From an uncultured Paraprevotella sp. (lineage in GTDB: Bacteria > Bacteroidota > Bacteroidia > Bacteroidales > Bacteroidaceae): a DNA stretch of 21,007 nt. The position numbers and the translations under genes are program-made. Positions 9,271-16,687 of the stretch are shown here, piece after piece; position 1 is the stretch's first letter, and each line of letters begins with the position of its first letter. Where the stretch lies: assembly GCA_910584955.1 (NCBI GenBank), contig CAJUDC010000033.1, positions 1-21,007 on the forward strand, read 5' to 3'. The notes under the pieces were generated by a model that ran no database searches, was not told the origin of the DNA, and worked only from the letters and a program-made list of their open reading frames with translations.

Positions 9271-9278
9271 CAAATATA
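9271..9278 (-). promoter_or_regulatory. Predicted -7 promoter box of the PL11 lyase gene
   Basis: TATATTTG matches TAnnTTTG exactly and lies 67 bases before the ATG at 9203. A weak -33 candidate (TGTG, with an 18-base gap) lies upstream. The guaA terminator ends about 190 bases further upstream, so the gene needs its own promoter. Confidence 0.6.
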
Positions 9279-9469
9279 CACTTTATCTATCAAAAACACA
9301 TCATCCTCCACCCAATAAAAAACATGTTCTTGGACATATCTTTCGACCGTCCGGCCTCCTTTCTTCCTTTCATGACACGATTTCCGCCCAACAGGCTTTG
9401 ATGTCTGCACACCGCACCTTGATTTGTGGAGATCATGTCGCGATGTGTAGTTTTCGGGCCGGCAGACAT
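9279..9469. other. Intergenic region between guaA terminator and PL11 promoter
   Basis: About 190 bases without a convincing gene. An 85-codon frame on the minus strand (9485-9228) runs through the guaA terminator and the PL11 promoter and is not credible. An operator for a pectin-responsive regulator could lie here, but no clear repeat was seen. Confidence 0.3.
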
Positions 9470-9509
9470 AAAAAAACAGGCTCACCGCACAGAAAAGCGG
9501 TAAGCCTGT
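9470..9509 (-). terminator. Rho-independent terminator of guaA
   Basis: On the minus strand a 13-bp stem (arms 9509-9497 and 9488-9476, one G-U pair) with an 8-base loop is followed by seven T, starting 54 bases after the guaA stop codon. Confidence 0.93.
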
Positions 9510-9563
9510 ATACGAATATAACGTTTCAGCGTCTTTACTTAGGAGACGGTCGACGACAGTCCG

Positions 9564-11087
9564 TTATTCCCACTCAATGGTCGAAGGGGGCTTGGAAGAA
9601 ATGTCGTAGCATACGCGGTTCACCCCTTTCACATGGTTGATAATATCGTTGCTCACCTTGGCCATGAAGTCGTACGGCAGATGCGCCCAGTCGGCCGTCA
9701 TGGCATCGGTGCTCGTCACGGCGCGCAACGCCACGGCCCGTTCATAGGTGCGCTCGTCGCCCATCACCCCCACACTCTTGATAGGCAGGAGAATGACACC
9801 GGCCTGCCACACCTGATCGTACAGCCCCCAGTCGCGAAGCCCCTGAATGAAGATGTCGTCGGCATCTTGCAGGATACGCACTTTCTCGGGCGTGATGTCG
9901 CCCAGGATGCGTACGGCCAAACCGGGCCCGGGGAAGGGATGGCGCGTGATAAGATGCTCGGGCATCCCCATCTGCCGCCCCACGCGGCGCACCTCATCCT
10001 TGAAGAGCCACTGCAACGGTTCGCACAGCCGCAGGTTCATCTCCTCGGGCAGTCCGCCTACATTATGGTGGCTCTTGATGGTCTTGCCGGTGATGTTCAG
10101 GCTCTCGATGCGATCGGGGTAGATGGTGCCTTGCGCCAGCCAGCGTGCATCGGTTATCTTACGGGCTTCGGCATCGAACACCTCCACGAAGTCGCGACCG
10201 ATGATCTTACGCTTCTGCTCGGGATCGGTCACGCCTTCCAGGTCTTTGAAGAACTTGGCGCTGGCGTCTACTCCTATTACATTCAGTCCCAAGCATTCGT
10301 AGTCGTGAAGCACATTCTTGAACTCGTTCTTGCGCAACATACCGTGATCCACGAAAATGCAGGTCAGATTCTTGCCGATGGCCTTGTTGAGCAATACAGC
10401 GGCTACCGAGGAATCCACTCCTCCGCTCAGTCCCAGAATCACACGGTCGTCGCCCAACTGCGCTTTCAATGCCTCCACCGTGGTATCGACAAACGAGGCG
10501 GCACTCCAGTCCTGCCGGCTGCCGCAGATGTCCACCACGAAGTTTTTCAGCAACAGCGTGCCCTGTACGGAGTGGAACACTTCGGGATGGAACTGCACGC
10601 CCCATAGCTGCTCGCCGTCGGCCTGATAGGCGGCATTCACCACCTTATCGGTGGAAGCAATCACACGGAAGTGCTCCGGCAATGCCGTGATGGTGTCGCC
10701 GTGGCTCATCCACACCTGCGAATGCTCGTCGAATCCCCGGAACAGCGGATTTTCCTTCTCGAACGAAGCCAGATTGGCACGCCCGTATTCGCGTGTGCCG
10801 GCCGGCTCCACTTTTCCGCCCAACGTATAGCTCATAAACTGAGCGCCGTAGCAGATGCCGAGAACGGGATAACGACCACGAATCTTGTCGAGGTCTATCT
10901 TGAACGCCTGTTCGTCATAAACGCTGTAAGGCGATCCGCTCAGAATCACGCCGATAACGTCGGGATCATTTTCAGGGAATTTGTTGTAAGGAAGAATTTC
11001 GCAGAAAGTGTCCAGTTCGCGGACGCGACGCCCGATAAGCTGTGTGGTCTGCGAGCCGAAGTCCAGGATAATAATCTTCTGTTGCAT
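9564..11087 (-). CDS. guaA: GMP synthase (glutamine-hydrolysing)
   Basis: Converts XMP to GMP with ATP and glutamine, the last step of guanine nucleotide synthesis; cytoplasmic dimer. The 507 residues cover the full family length. The class I glutamine amidotransferase domain (about 1-190) has the nucleophile Cys79 in GICYGAQ and the partners His167 and Glu169 in FHPEV. The PP-loop ATP pyrophosphatase signature SGGVDSS starts at 221. The C-terminal dimerisation domain ends in the family-typical PPSTIEWE. The start at 11087 fits the conserved QKIIILDFGSQ. The gene stands alone between two terminators. Its -7 box lies 30 bases upstream of the ATG, and the -33 region falls inside the hairpin that ends the upstream gene. 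No guanine riboswitch was seen in the short leader. Confidence 0.98.
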   Translation of the reverse strand: MQQKIIILDFGSQTTQLIGRRVRELDTFCEILPYNKFPENDPDVIGVILSGSPYSVYDEQAFKIDLDKIRGRYPVLGICYGAQFMSYTLGGKVEPAGTREYGRANLASFEKENPLFRGFDEHSQVWMSHGDTITALPEHFRVIASTDKVVNAAYQADGEQLWGVQFHPEVFHSVQGTLLLKNFVVDICGSRQDWSAASFVDTTVEALKAQLGDDRVILGLSGGVDSSVAAVLLNKAIGKNLTCIFVDHGMLRKNEFKNVLHDYECLGLNVIGVDASAKFFKDLEGVTDPEQKRKIIGRDFVEVFDAEARKITDARWLAQGTIYPDRIESLNITGKTIKSHHNVGGLPEEMNLRLCEPLQWLFKDEVRRVGRQMGMPEHLITRHPFPGPGLAVRILGDITPEKVRILQDADDIFIQGLRDWGLYDQVWQAGVILLPIKSVGVMGDERTYERAVALRAVTSTDAMTADWAHLPYDFMAKVSNDIINHVKGVNRVCYDISSKPPSTIEWE

Positions 11088-11116
11088 GTGCTCGTCGTAT
11101 ATTTCGGTTTAAAGCA

Positions 11117-11124
11117 CAAAATTA
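11117..11124 (-). promoter_or_regulatory. Predicted -7 promoter box of guaA
   Basis: TAATTTTG fits TAnnTTTG and lies 29 bases before the guaA ATG. A TTG -33 candidate at 11147-11145 stands 20 bases upstream, in the loop of the terminator hairpin of the preceding gene. Confidence 0.6.
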
Positions 11125-11128
11125 CAAC

Positions 11129-11160
11129 AAAAAATCCGGCATCGCAATTTTCGATGCCGG
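11129..11160 (-). terminator. Terminator of the membrane-protein gene, overlapping the guaA promoter
   Basis: A perfect 9-bp stem CCGGCATCG / CGATGCCGG with a 7-base loop is followed on the minus strand by ATTTTTT. It lies about 170 bases after the stop codon of the 241-residue membrane protein and directly before the guaA -7 box. Confidence 0.8.
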
Positions 11161-11326
11161 AAAATATATAAAGAGATTTCCACAACGCTAAACTCTTTCT
11201 CCCCGTTCCCATAACGTATAAGACGTCCGATTTTACCCTTTCAGCCACCGAGCCTCCCAACCGTTTAGTTCAAATCGGCTAATTTTTACGACTTATTATT
11301 CCCCTATTCGTGCCAAAGGGCCACGT

Positions 11327-12052
11327 TTACCTTTCGGAAAGCGCCTGATTCCTGCGGGGCAAGCGCTCAAGCCGTGTACGCAAGGCATTAGCATTTTCGT
11401 AGAAATCGAGCGTAACGGAGCACACCGGTTTGTGTTCGTCGGCTGTAAACAGTCTGTAGACATTATAGTTACCCGTATCTTTCGTCCCGTTTTCCTGGCT
11501 ACATACCGGCACACATTCGCTCTGCACCTCCAATTCGTCCCAACTGAAATATCTCATCCGGTTATCCTCCGGCCAATTGGAAATATACATGTAATGTGTA
11601 TTCCAGCACAACAGCGGGCTACGGAATTTGTGCTTTAGCCAGGCCGACTTCCACACATAGAATACCCACACCATTTCATGGCAGAGGGCACCCGCTATCA
11701 CAAAGGGAACATACGCCACAGGCACAAAGAAGACAGCCAAAAAAGCAAAGAGCGTCGGAAAATGTTGCAAACCTCCTAGCGGGTTCAAGTCGGCAGCCCT
11801 ATCGTATCCTGCCACCATCGCTTGCCGAAAAGCCCTGCTCCACAAACTATATTCGCAGCTGCGAACACCGGTCAGTCCCAATATATCCCGTGAAACATGC
11901 CGTTCCCAGCAACGCTGCTTTCGATTCCCCCACCATAACCATAAAAAACTAACCACGCTGCAAAGGCACCATACGTCGATACATACAAAGACTTCTATCA
12001 ACACTGTCGCCCTACTGCGCTTCGAAAAAGACTTTTCTTGCCCCATATACAA
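11327..12052 (-). CDS. Hypothetical membrane protein, unrecognised family
   Basis: I do not recognise this 241-residue protein. It starts at ATG 12052, with a second in-frame ATG two codons later (12046) that is equally possible. Two hydrophobic stretches are clear: about 17-41 (rich in Trp, Val, Leu and Cys) and about 98-123. The second continues into an aromatic segment with GALCHEMVWVFYVWK, in which His125-Glu126 could be a metal site, but that is a guess. The C-terminal 90 residues are soluble-looking and charged. The unusual Trp and Cys content and the lack of any family motif suggest a lineage-restricted protein. It has its own -7 box 35 bases upstream and a terminator downstream, so it is probably transcribed alone. 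That supports it being a real gene. Confidence 0.7.
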   Translation of the reverse strand: MYMGQEKSFSKRSRATVLIEVFVCIDVWCLCSVVSFLWLWWGNRKQRCWERHVSRDILGLTGVRSCEYSLWSRAFRQAMVAGYDRAADLNPLGGLQHFPTLFAFLAVFFVPVAYVPFVIAGALCHEMVWVFYVWKSAWLKHKFRSPLLCWNTHYMYISNWPEDNRMRYFSWDELEVQSECVPVCSQENGTKDTGNYNVYRLFTADEHKPVCSVTLDFYENANALRTRLERLPRRNQALSER

Positions 12053-12086
12053 TATACTTTCCCTGACTTTAACTTTCTTTCGTCTG

Positions 12087-12094
12087 CAAAGTTA
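12087..12094 (-). promoter_or_regulatory. Predicted -7 promoter box of the hypothetical membrane protein
   Basis: TAACTTTG fits TAnnTTTG, with a partial -33 element TTAG 17 bases upstream. A very A/T-rich tract of about 70 bases lies just beyond (12110-12185), as is common upstream of promoters. Confidence 0.55.
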
Positions 12095-12532
12095 CCCTAT
12101 TTTTCGATAATCTAACCCATTAATACTAAATATTTAAATAAATTAATCTGATAAGAATATAGCAAAAGATACTATTTTAAAAGTTTATCTGCCGAAAATA
12201 GTGTAAAAAGGTCTGCCATGAATCACCTCGGTAACGGCAGAACCATTATCCGTGGACTTGTTGTAAGGACAAACGAGACTAAAAGGAATCTGTGCGCGAA
12301 TGCAGCACCCGATGAGCCATATTATCTACAATCGGTCATAAGCTTATCGTTCCCATAAAAAAGACCGGACTTCAGAATCTTCCCCACAGACCGTCTCATT
12401 CGTATATCTTTCTCAGCCCACGACAAATCCCCATAGCAAATATCAGTACGGTCGCTCTGAGAAACAGGAATACTGTGAGCGTTACAACTATTTTCTACAG
12501 GAACTATACGATTCTGTTGCACACACGACCGG
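12095..12532. other. Gene-poor region with possible degraded coding sequence
   Basis: The stretch between the nucleotidyltransferase stop and the next promoter has no credible intact gene. On the minus strand one open frame (12558-12322, starting inside the upstream gene) encodes a 78-residue product with a plausible-looking tail. A second frame (12325-12188) that follows directly, shifted by one base, reads on for 46 codons, with a stretch such as QIPFSLVCPYNKSTDNGS. Together they could be the remains of a frameshifted gene, but no family was recognised. A candidate terminator lies inside the second frame. Confidence 0.25.
12205..12244 (-). terminator. Candidate terminator of the eight-gene operon
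   Basis: On the minus strand GGTTCTGCC pairs with GGCAGACC (8 bp, one bulged T) around an 18-base loop and is followed by five T. It lies about 290 bases after the last operon gene. The large loop and the bulge make it weaker than the other terminators here. Confidence 0.5.
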
Positions 12533-13276
12533 TCAGACACATGTGAGCAGAAAAGCATCGGCCTGCGCCAACGTGTCCTGCTTACCCACGTCCATCAGTC
12601 GTAAATCCGGGCACACACGGGCATAAATTGGCTCTTCGTGACACACAGACAGGTAGAAATCGATAATGGAAAACTTCGGCCCCCATGCCTCGAAGCGAGG
12701 AAACAGGCGCGACGAAATGAGATGGATGCCGGCAAAGGCATAGCGGCGACAGGCGTTTACGTCCAGATGGGGGTAAGGCGTCTTCACCTCACCCGTTTTC
12801 AAGTTGGTCCACCCCACCAAACGGTCGTCATCATCAAAAAGCAGGTAGCGCTGGGTCTGTCGCTCACTCACCAGCAACACGGCGGCTCCGGGCCGGGCCT
12901 GCCTGTAGAAGTCCCCCAAGTCAACGTTGCTCAGAATGTCCACGTTGTGTATCAGAAAACGCTCCTCCCCCATACTGCCCGCCGTGAGCAGCGGTACGGC
13001 TTGCTTGATCCCCCCGCCCGTTTCGAGCAAGCCGGCGGTTTCGTCGCTGAAAGCGATACGGATGCCGAACGAACGATGCTCCTCCACGAAACGTACGATC
13101 TGTTCGGCAAAATGGTGCACATTAATCACAATCTCCGTCACACCGGCAGCTATCATTTTCTCTATCAGTATCTTCAGCAACGGACGTCCGCCTACAGGCA
13201 CCAGTGCCTTAGGCATTGTATCGGTGAGCGGCCGCAAGCGGGTGCCCAGCCCGGCGGCAAATATCATGGCTTTCAT
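12533..13276 (-). CDS. MurU-like sugar-1-phosphate nucleotidyltransferase
   Basis: Predicted to join a sugar-1-phosphate to a nucleoside triphosphate, giving an NDP-sugar; cytoplasmic. The 247 residues form one nucleotidyltransferase fold. The NTP loop GLGTRLRPLT begins at 10, Lys23 in MPKAL contacts phosphate, LLETGGGIK is at 83-91, Asp113 in NVDI is the probable metal ligand, and Asp229 in MDVGKQDTL the second. Size and motifs fit MurU (N-acetylmuramate-1-phosphate uridylyltransferase) or a mannose-1-phosphate guanylyltransferase. The first is favoured because a kinase of the AmgK type ends only 2 bases upstream, the same pair that recycles MurNAc in Pseudomonas. Sugar and nucleotide specificity remain inferred. 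This is the last gene of the operon. Confidence 0.88.
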   Translation of the reverse strand: MKAMIFAAGLGTRLRPLTDTMPKALVPVGGRPLLKILIEKMIAAGVTEIVINVHHFAEQIVRFVEEHRSFGIRIAFSDETAGLLETGGGIKQAVPLLTAGSMGEERFLIHNVDILSNVDLGDFYRQARPGAAVLLVSERQTQRYLLFDDDDRLVGWTNLKTGEVKTPYPHLDVNACRRYAFAGIHLISSRLFPRFEAWGPKFSIIDFYLSVCHEEPIYARVCPDLRLMDVGKQDTLAQADAFLLTCV

Positions 13277-13278
13277 TA

Positions 13279-14841
13279 TCAGGAAACTATTAAATCGTCG
13301 GAAGGCAACGGATTGACGGGAAAAGTTTGTTCGATGCCCTGCTCGCGGTGGCAGACATGCACTTCGACACCGAACTTACGGTTCAGGTGCTCGGCCAGAT
13401 GCTGGGCGGAATAGACACTACGATGCTGACCGCCCGTACAGCCGAAACAGAACATCAGATCGGTGAACCCGCGCTGTATGTAACGGGCCACATGGGCATC
13501 AGCCAGTTTATATACACTCTCCAGAAAAACAAGTATCTCACCGTCGTCTTCCAGAAAACGGATCACGGGCTCGTCCAAGCCTGTCAGTTGTTTATAGGGT
13601 TCATACCGACCGGGGTTATGCGTACTGCGGCAATCGAACACGTATCCGCCGCCGTTTCCGCTCTCGTCCTCGGGAATGCCTTTGCGGAACGAGAAACTGA
13701 ACACACGTACCTTGAGCGGCCCTTTGCCGTCGTATTTGGAAAAGGTGGCCGGACCGTCCTTGACATGTGCCTTGTAGACATTCACATCGGCGGTACGGTA
13801 ACCGTCGGAACGCGTCACAGTCTGCTCTTCCCGCAAGCGGAACTGCGGCAACTCGGTCAATTCGGTGAGCACCCGGTTCAAATAGGGATAAGGACAGGCA
13901 CCGGCAGCAAGCAACTCGCGAAGATTCTGCATGGCCGGCGGAATACTTTCCAGAAAGTGTTTCTTGCGCTCGAAATACCCGCGAAAACCGTACGCTCCCA
14001 ACACCTGAAGCACGCGGAAAAGTACAAAACGCTCCAGTGTGGCGCGGAACTCGACTTCGTTCACCTCCGTATACTGTTTCAAAGAAGCGATGTAGGCATC
14101 CGTCAATTCCCGACGCAACTCAGCGGAATATTTGGCCGACGCCTGCCACAGGAAACTGGCCACATCGTATTGTATCGGTCCCTTACGTCCGCCCTGATAG
14201 TCGATAAAGAAAGGATTGCCCGAAGGATCCAGCATCACATTGCGCGCCTGAAAATCCCGGTATAGGAAAGCCTCGCTCCGGTGTTGCGTAAGTTCCTTGG
14301 CCATGAGCTGAAAACCGGCTTCGAGTTTCAACTCATGGAAATCAAGTCCGGTGGCTTTCAAAAAACAATATTTGAAGTAATTCAGATCAAACAACACACT
14401 GGTACGGTCCATTTCGGTCTGCGGATAACACTGACTGAAATCAAGACCGCGCGCCCCCCGGATCTGCAACTCCGGCAAACGGATGATCGTACGCAACAAC
14501 AAATCACGTTCGTCCGCCGTATAACGTCCGCCGGCCGCACGTCCCTTCGCCAGTGCATCAAACAAAGAACGGTCGCCCAAGTCGGTTTGCAAGTATCTCA
14601 ACCCGTCGTCGGCCACAGCCAGAATCTGCGGCACGGGAAGCTTACGCAATGTGAAATGTCGGGTCAGGTAGATGAAAGCGTGGTTTTCATCGCGTGACGT
14701 TCCGACAACACCGATGGCCGTACGTCCGTCGGGTCCCGTAAAACGGTAATAACACCGGTTGCTTCCGGCACCCGGCAAGGCCATTACGGACACAGGCTCC
14801 GCTCCGGCCCACTTCTTATATAATAAGGTAAGGTGTTCCAT
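13279..14841 (-). CDS. Fusion of AmgK-like sugar kinase (APH fold) and RapZ C-terminal domain
   Basis: The 520-residue protein has two parts. Residues about 1-335 form an aminoglycoside-phosphotransferase-like kinase: a nucleotide loop LPGAGSNRCYYR near 22, the catalytic loop YRDFQARNVML (Asp196, Asn201, with Tyr in place of the usual His) and the metal-binding Asp214 in FFIDYQGG. AmgK kinases of this fold phosphorylate MurNAc and GlcNAc at the anomeric carbon. Residues about 375-503 match the C-terminal domain of RapZ: FSFSFRKGIP, VFDCRSTHNPG, TGLDEPV and FGCTGGQHRSV (Cys468, His473, Arg474). In E. coli RapZ this domain binds glucosamine-6-phosphate and small RNA. The N-terminal P-loop domain of RapZ is absent. 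The gene lies 5 bases after the permease gene and 2 bases before the nucleotidyltransferase gene. Annotation as plain RapZ would mislead. Confidence 0.9.
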   Translation of the reverse strand: MEHLTLLYKKWAGAEPVSVMALPGAGSNRCYYRFTGPDGRTAIGVVGTSRDENHAFIYLTRHFTLRKLPVPQILAVADDGLRYLQTDLGDRSLFDALAKGRAAGGRYTADERDLLLRTIIRLPELQIRGARGLDFSQCYPQTEMDRTSVLFDLNYFKYCFLKATGLDFHELKLEAGFQLMAKELTQHRSEAFLYRDFQARNVMLDPSGNPFFIDYQGGRKGPIQYDVASFLWQASAKYSAELRRELTDAYIASLKQYTEVNEVEFRATLERFVLFRVLQVLGAYGFRGYFERKKHFLESIPPAMQNLRELLAAGACPYPYLNRVLTELTELPQFRLREEQTVTRSDGYRTADVNVYKAHVKDGPATFSKYDGKGPLKVRVFSFSFRKGIPEDESGNGGGYVFDCRSTHNPGRYEPYKQLTGLDEPVIRFLEDDGEILVFLESVYKLADAHVARYIQRGFTDLMFCFGCTGGQHRSVYSAQHLAEHLNRKFGVEVHVCHREQGIEQTFPVNPLPSDDLIVS

Positions 14842-14846
14842 TGTAT

Positions 14847-16046
14847 TTATTCTTTTCTATGCCATACCGACTGTACCTTCCTGCGCACCGCCAGCACATT
14901 GAAAGCACTGACACCGGCAAACAGCAGTCCGCCCAACAAGCAAGAGGGCCACAAAGATGCTTCTTCCATCTGCGGAAACAGCATCCAGATACGCTCCATA
15001 TAGAATTCGCGTACGCAGACGAGCAACAGCAAAGACAGCAGCAACACAACGGCATTCATTCCCACCGCCAGCAACTGATAGGGCAGGCTGACACGCGCCG
15101 GACTATAACCGATCAACAGGAGATTCTCAAGTTTGGAGGTATTTTTCTGCACCAGCAGGTAAATGCTCAGCGTCAAGATATAAAAGGACAGGAGACTGAT
15201 GAACAATCCCACGCTCATCACAATGCCCGCCAACACTTTCAAGAAATAAGTATGGCGCCCGGCTGCCAGTTTATCGTCTTCCAACTCATATCCCTTGTGC
15301 TGGAAATAGCGCACAACGGCATCGTCCGCCGGGTTGTCTACCTCTACGATCAGACGGGTAGGTGCCGTATCGGCTCCCGGCGCATATTCGGCATTGCTCC
15401 ACGCCATGAAATCGTCGGGGACAAGTATGGTATTCAAACGGTTGCTGAAACCGATGACCTTGCCTTTCACCCGTCCTTCGCGTCCCGCTCCGCGCATGAC
15501 AATATCGAGATCGACCATACCGATAACACTTTCTGACAGTTGAGGAAGCGAACGCGTGCGGGCAAAGCCGAAATTATAGATGGCCAGGTAGTTGCGCGGC
15601 AGAATGATGGGCACCACTCCGCTTTCGGGCGTGAAATGCCAACGTTCGCTATCGGTATCGACAAACTGAGCGGGCACGGACTCAAAGAACATTTCGGTGC
15701 GAAACGAGGCAATGCCCTCTATCCCCATACCGGCACTCACCGTGTAGCGGCTGGCCGTGAATGCTCCTACATCTTTGCAAAAACGTTGTTTGCGTATGTC
15801 GTCCACTTCGGCCGATGTAAAAGTGGAAGCCCGTCCGCTGAATGTCCCGACCGTACCGATGCGCTTGGAGACGATAAGAAAATCTTTTTTTAGGAAGGTA
15901 TCGCCCTGTGTGAATACCGGCAAAATATCGTGATACAGCTGAAAGCCGAGCAGAACGATAAGCATGCCGAACAGATTGGCGAAGAAGAAACCTACCAGTT
16001 GCGGAAGGCTGATATGCTGACGCAGCAGTTTCCAAACCAATGTCAT
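14847..16046 (-). CDS. ABC transporter permease of the FtsX/MacB type
   Basis: Inner-membrane subunit of an ABC system, 399 residues. One membrane helix lies at about 17-40, then a periplasmic domain of some 230 residues, then three helices near 272-298, 325-350 and 370-390. This is the four-helix topology of MacB/FtsX-like permeases, which mostly work on envelope substrates (lipoproteins, peptides, cell-wall enzymes) rather than importing solutes. The periplasmic domain has no motif that names a substrate. Its start overlaps the end of the ATPase gene by 4 bases (ATGA), so the two are translationally coupled. No outer-membrane or adaptor partner is encoded nearby. Confidence 0.85.
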   Translation of the reverse strand: MTLVWKLLRQHISLPQLVGFFFANLFGMLIVLLGFQLYHDILPVFTQGDTFLKKDFLIVSKRIGTVGTFSGRASTFTSAEVDDIRKQRFCKDVGAFTASRYTVSAGMGIEGIASFRTEMFFESVPAQFVDTDSERWHFTPESGVVPIILPRNYLAIYNFGFARTRSLPQLSESVIGMVDLDIVMRGAGREGRVKGKVIGFSNRLNTILVPDDFMAWSNAEYAPGADTAPTRLIVEVDNPADDAVVRYFQHKGYELEDDKLAAGRHTYFLKVLAGIVMSVGLFISLLSFYILTLSIYLLVQKNTSKLENLLLIGYSPARVSLPYQLLAVGMNAVVLLLSLLLLVCVREFYMERIWMLFPQMEEASLWPSCLLGGLLFAGVSAFNVLAVRRKVQSVWHRKE

Positions 16047-16687
16047 AACCTGAATGTTTTATCGTAATTCAATCGAATATGTTTACCGACGCTCGTCACC
16101 ACCATGCCGGCTTCCCGCACCCTGACTTCTTCCGTCAGCAACTCGCCCAACAGGGCGGCATTCCGGTCGTCAAGATGACTTACCGGCTCATCGAGCAACA
16201 GGAAATCGAAAGGCTGAACCAGCGCACGAATCAAAGCAACACGCTGCTGTTGCCCGAAACTCATCCTTCCTACCGGCGTATGAATTTTATCGGCAATGCC
16301 CAATGCTTCGAACCAGGCTTTGATCTTCTTTTTGCGCTTACACCCCGTCAGGCTGTTCTTGATGGCCACATTTTCATACGCCGTCAGTCCGGGAAACAGT
16401 CTGAGTTCCTGAAACAGGCAACTGATGGAACGTTTGCGTACTTCCACCCAATCTTTCACTGTCAGACTGCGGATATTTTTCCCGTCGAAGCAGATAATAC
16501 CTTCGTAATCCTGTCTGTAACCGATCAGATAACTGCACAGCGAAGATTTACCGGTTCCCGAAGCGGCCTCTACCAGATATATCTGTCCGCGCTCCAAGGT
16601 CACCGTCTGATGCCAAATATCACTCTGAACATCGTTACGTGTGACGAACACGGAAGGCAATGTGTTCTTTAGTTCTATCGTATCCAT
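16043..16687 (-). CDS. ABC transporter ATP-binding protein
   Basis: Powers the permease encoded just downstream; cytoplasmic face of the inner membrane. In its 214 residues the ABC motifs appear in order: Walker A AASGTGKSS (41-49), Q-loop Gln93 in LFQELRLFPG, signature MSFGQQQR (142-149, deviating from LSGGQ), Walker B FLLLDEP (162-168, with Glu167) and D-loop SHLDD. After the last core strand the sequence is VVTSVGKH, so the H-loop histidine expected after Thr198 is replaced by Ser199. This may lower ATPase activity or indicate a regulatory role. The start overlaps the upstream DUF4836-like gene by 13 bases. Size and type match the LolD/MacB/FtsE group. Confidence 0.92.
   Translation of the reverse strand: MDTIELKNTLPSVFVTRNDVQSDIWHQTVTLERGQIYLVEAASGTGKSSLCSYLIGYRQDYEGIICFDGKNIRSLTVKDWVEVRKRSISCLFQELRLFPGLTAYENVAIKNSLTGCKRKKKIKAWFEALGIADKIHTPVGRMSFGQQQRVALIRALVQPFDFLLLDEPVSHLDDRNAALLGELLTEEVRVREAGMVVTSVGKHIRLNYDKTFRL

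Noticed and set aside
9228..9485. 85-codon minus-strand frame between guaA and the PL11 gene
   Set aside because: It begins in the T-run of the guaA terminator and runs through the predicted PL11 promoter. It has no recognisable motif and no start signal.
11215..11280. Minus-strand stretch with GGTGGCTGAAAGGG resembling the 5' part of a serine or leucine tRNA
   Set aside because: No matching acceptor arm and no T-loop (GGTTCRA) were found downstream, so no cloverleaf can be drawn.
12218..12358. 46-codon plus-strand frame in the gene-poor region
   Set aside because: No promoter, ribosome binding site or homology signal supports it, and all real genes here are on the other strand.
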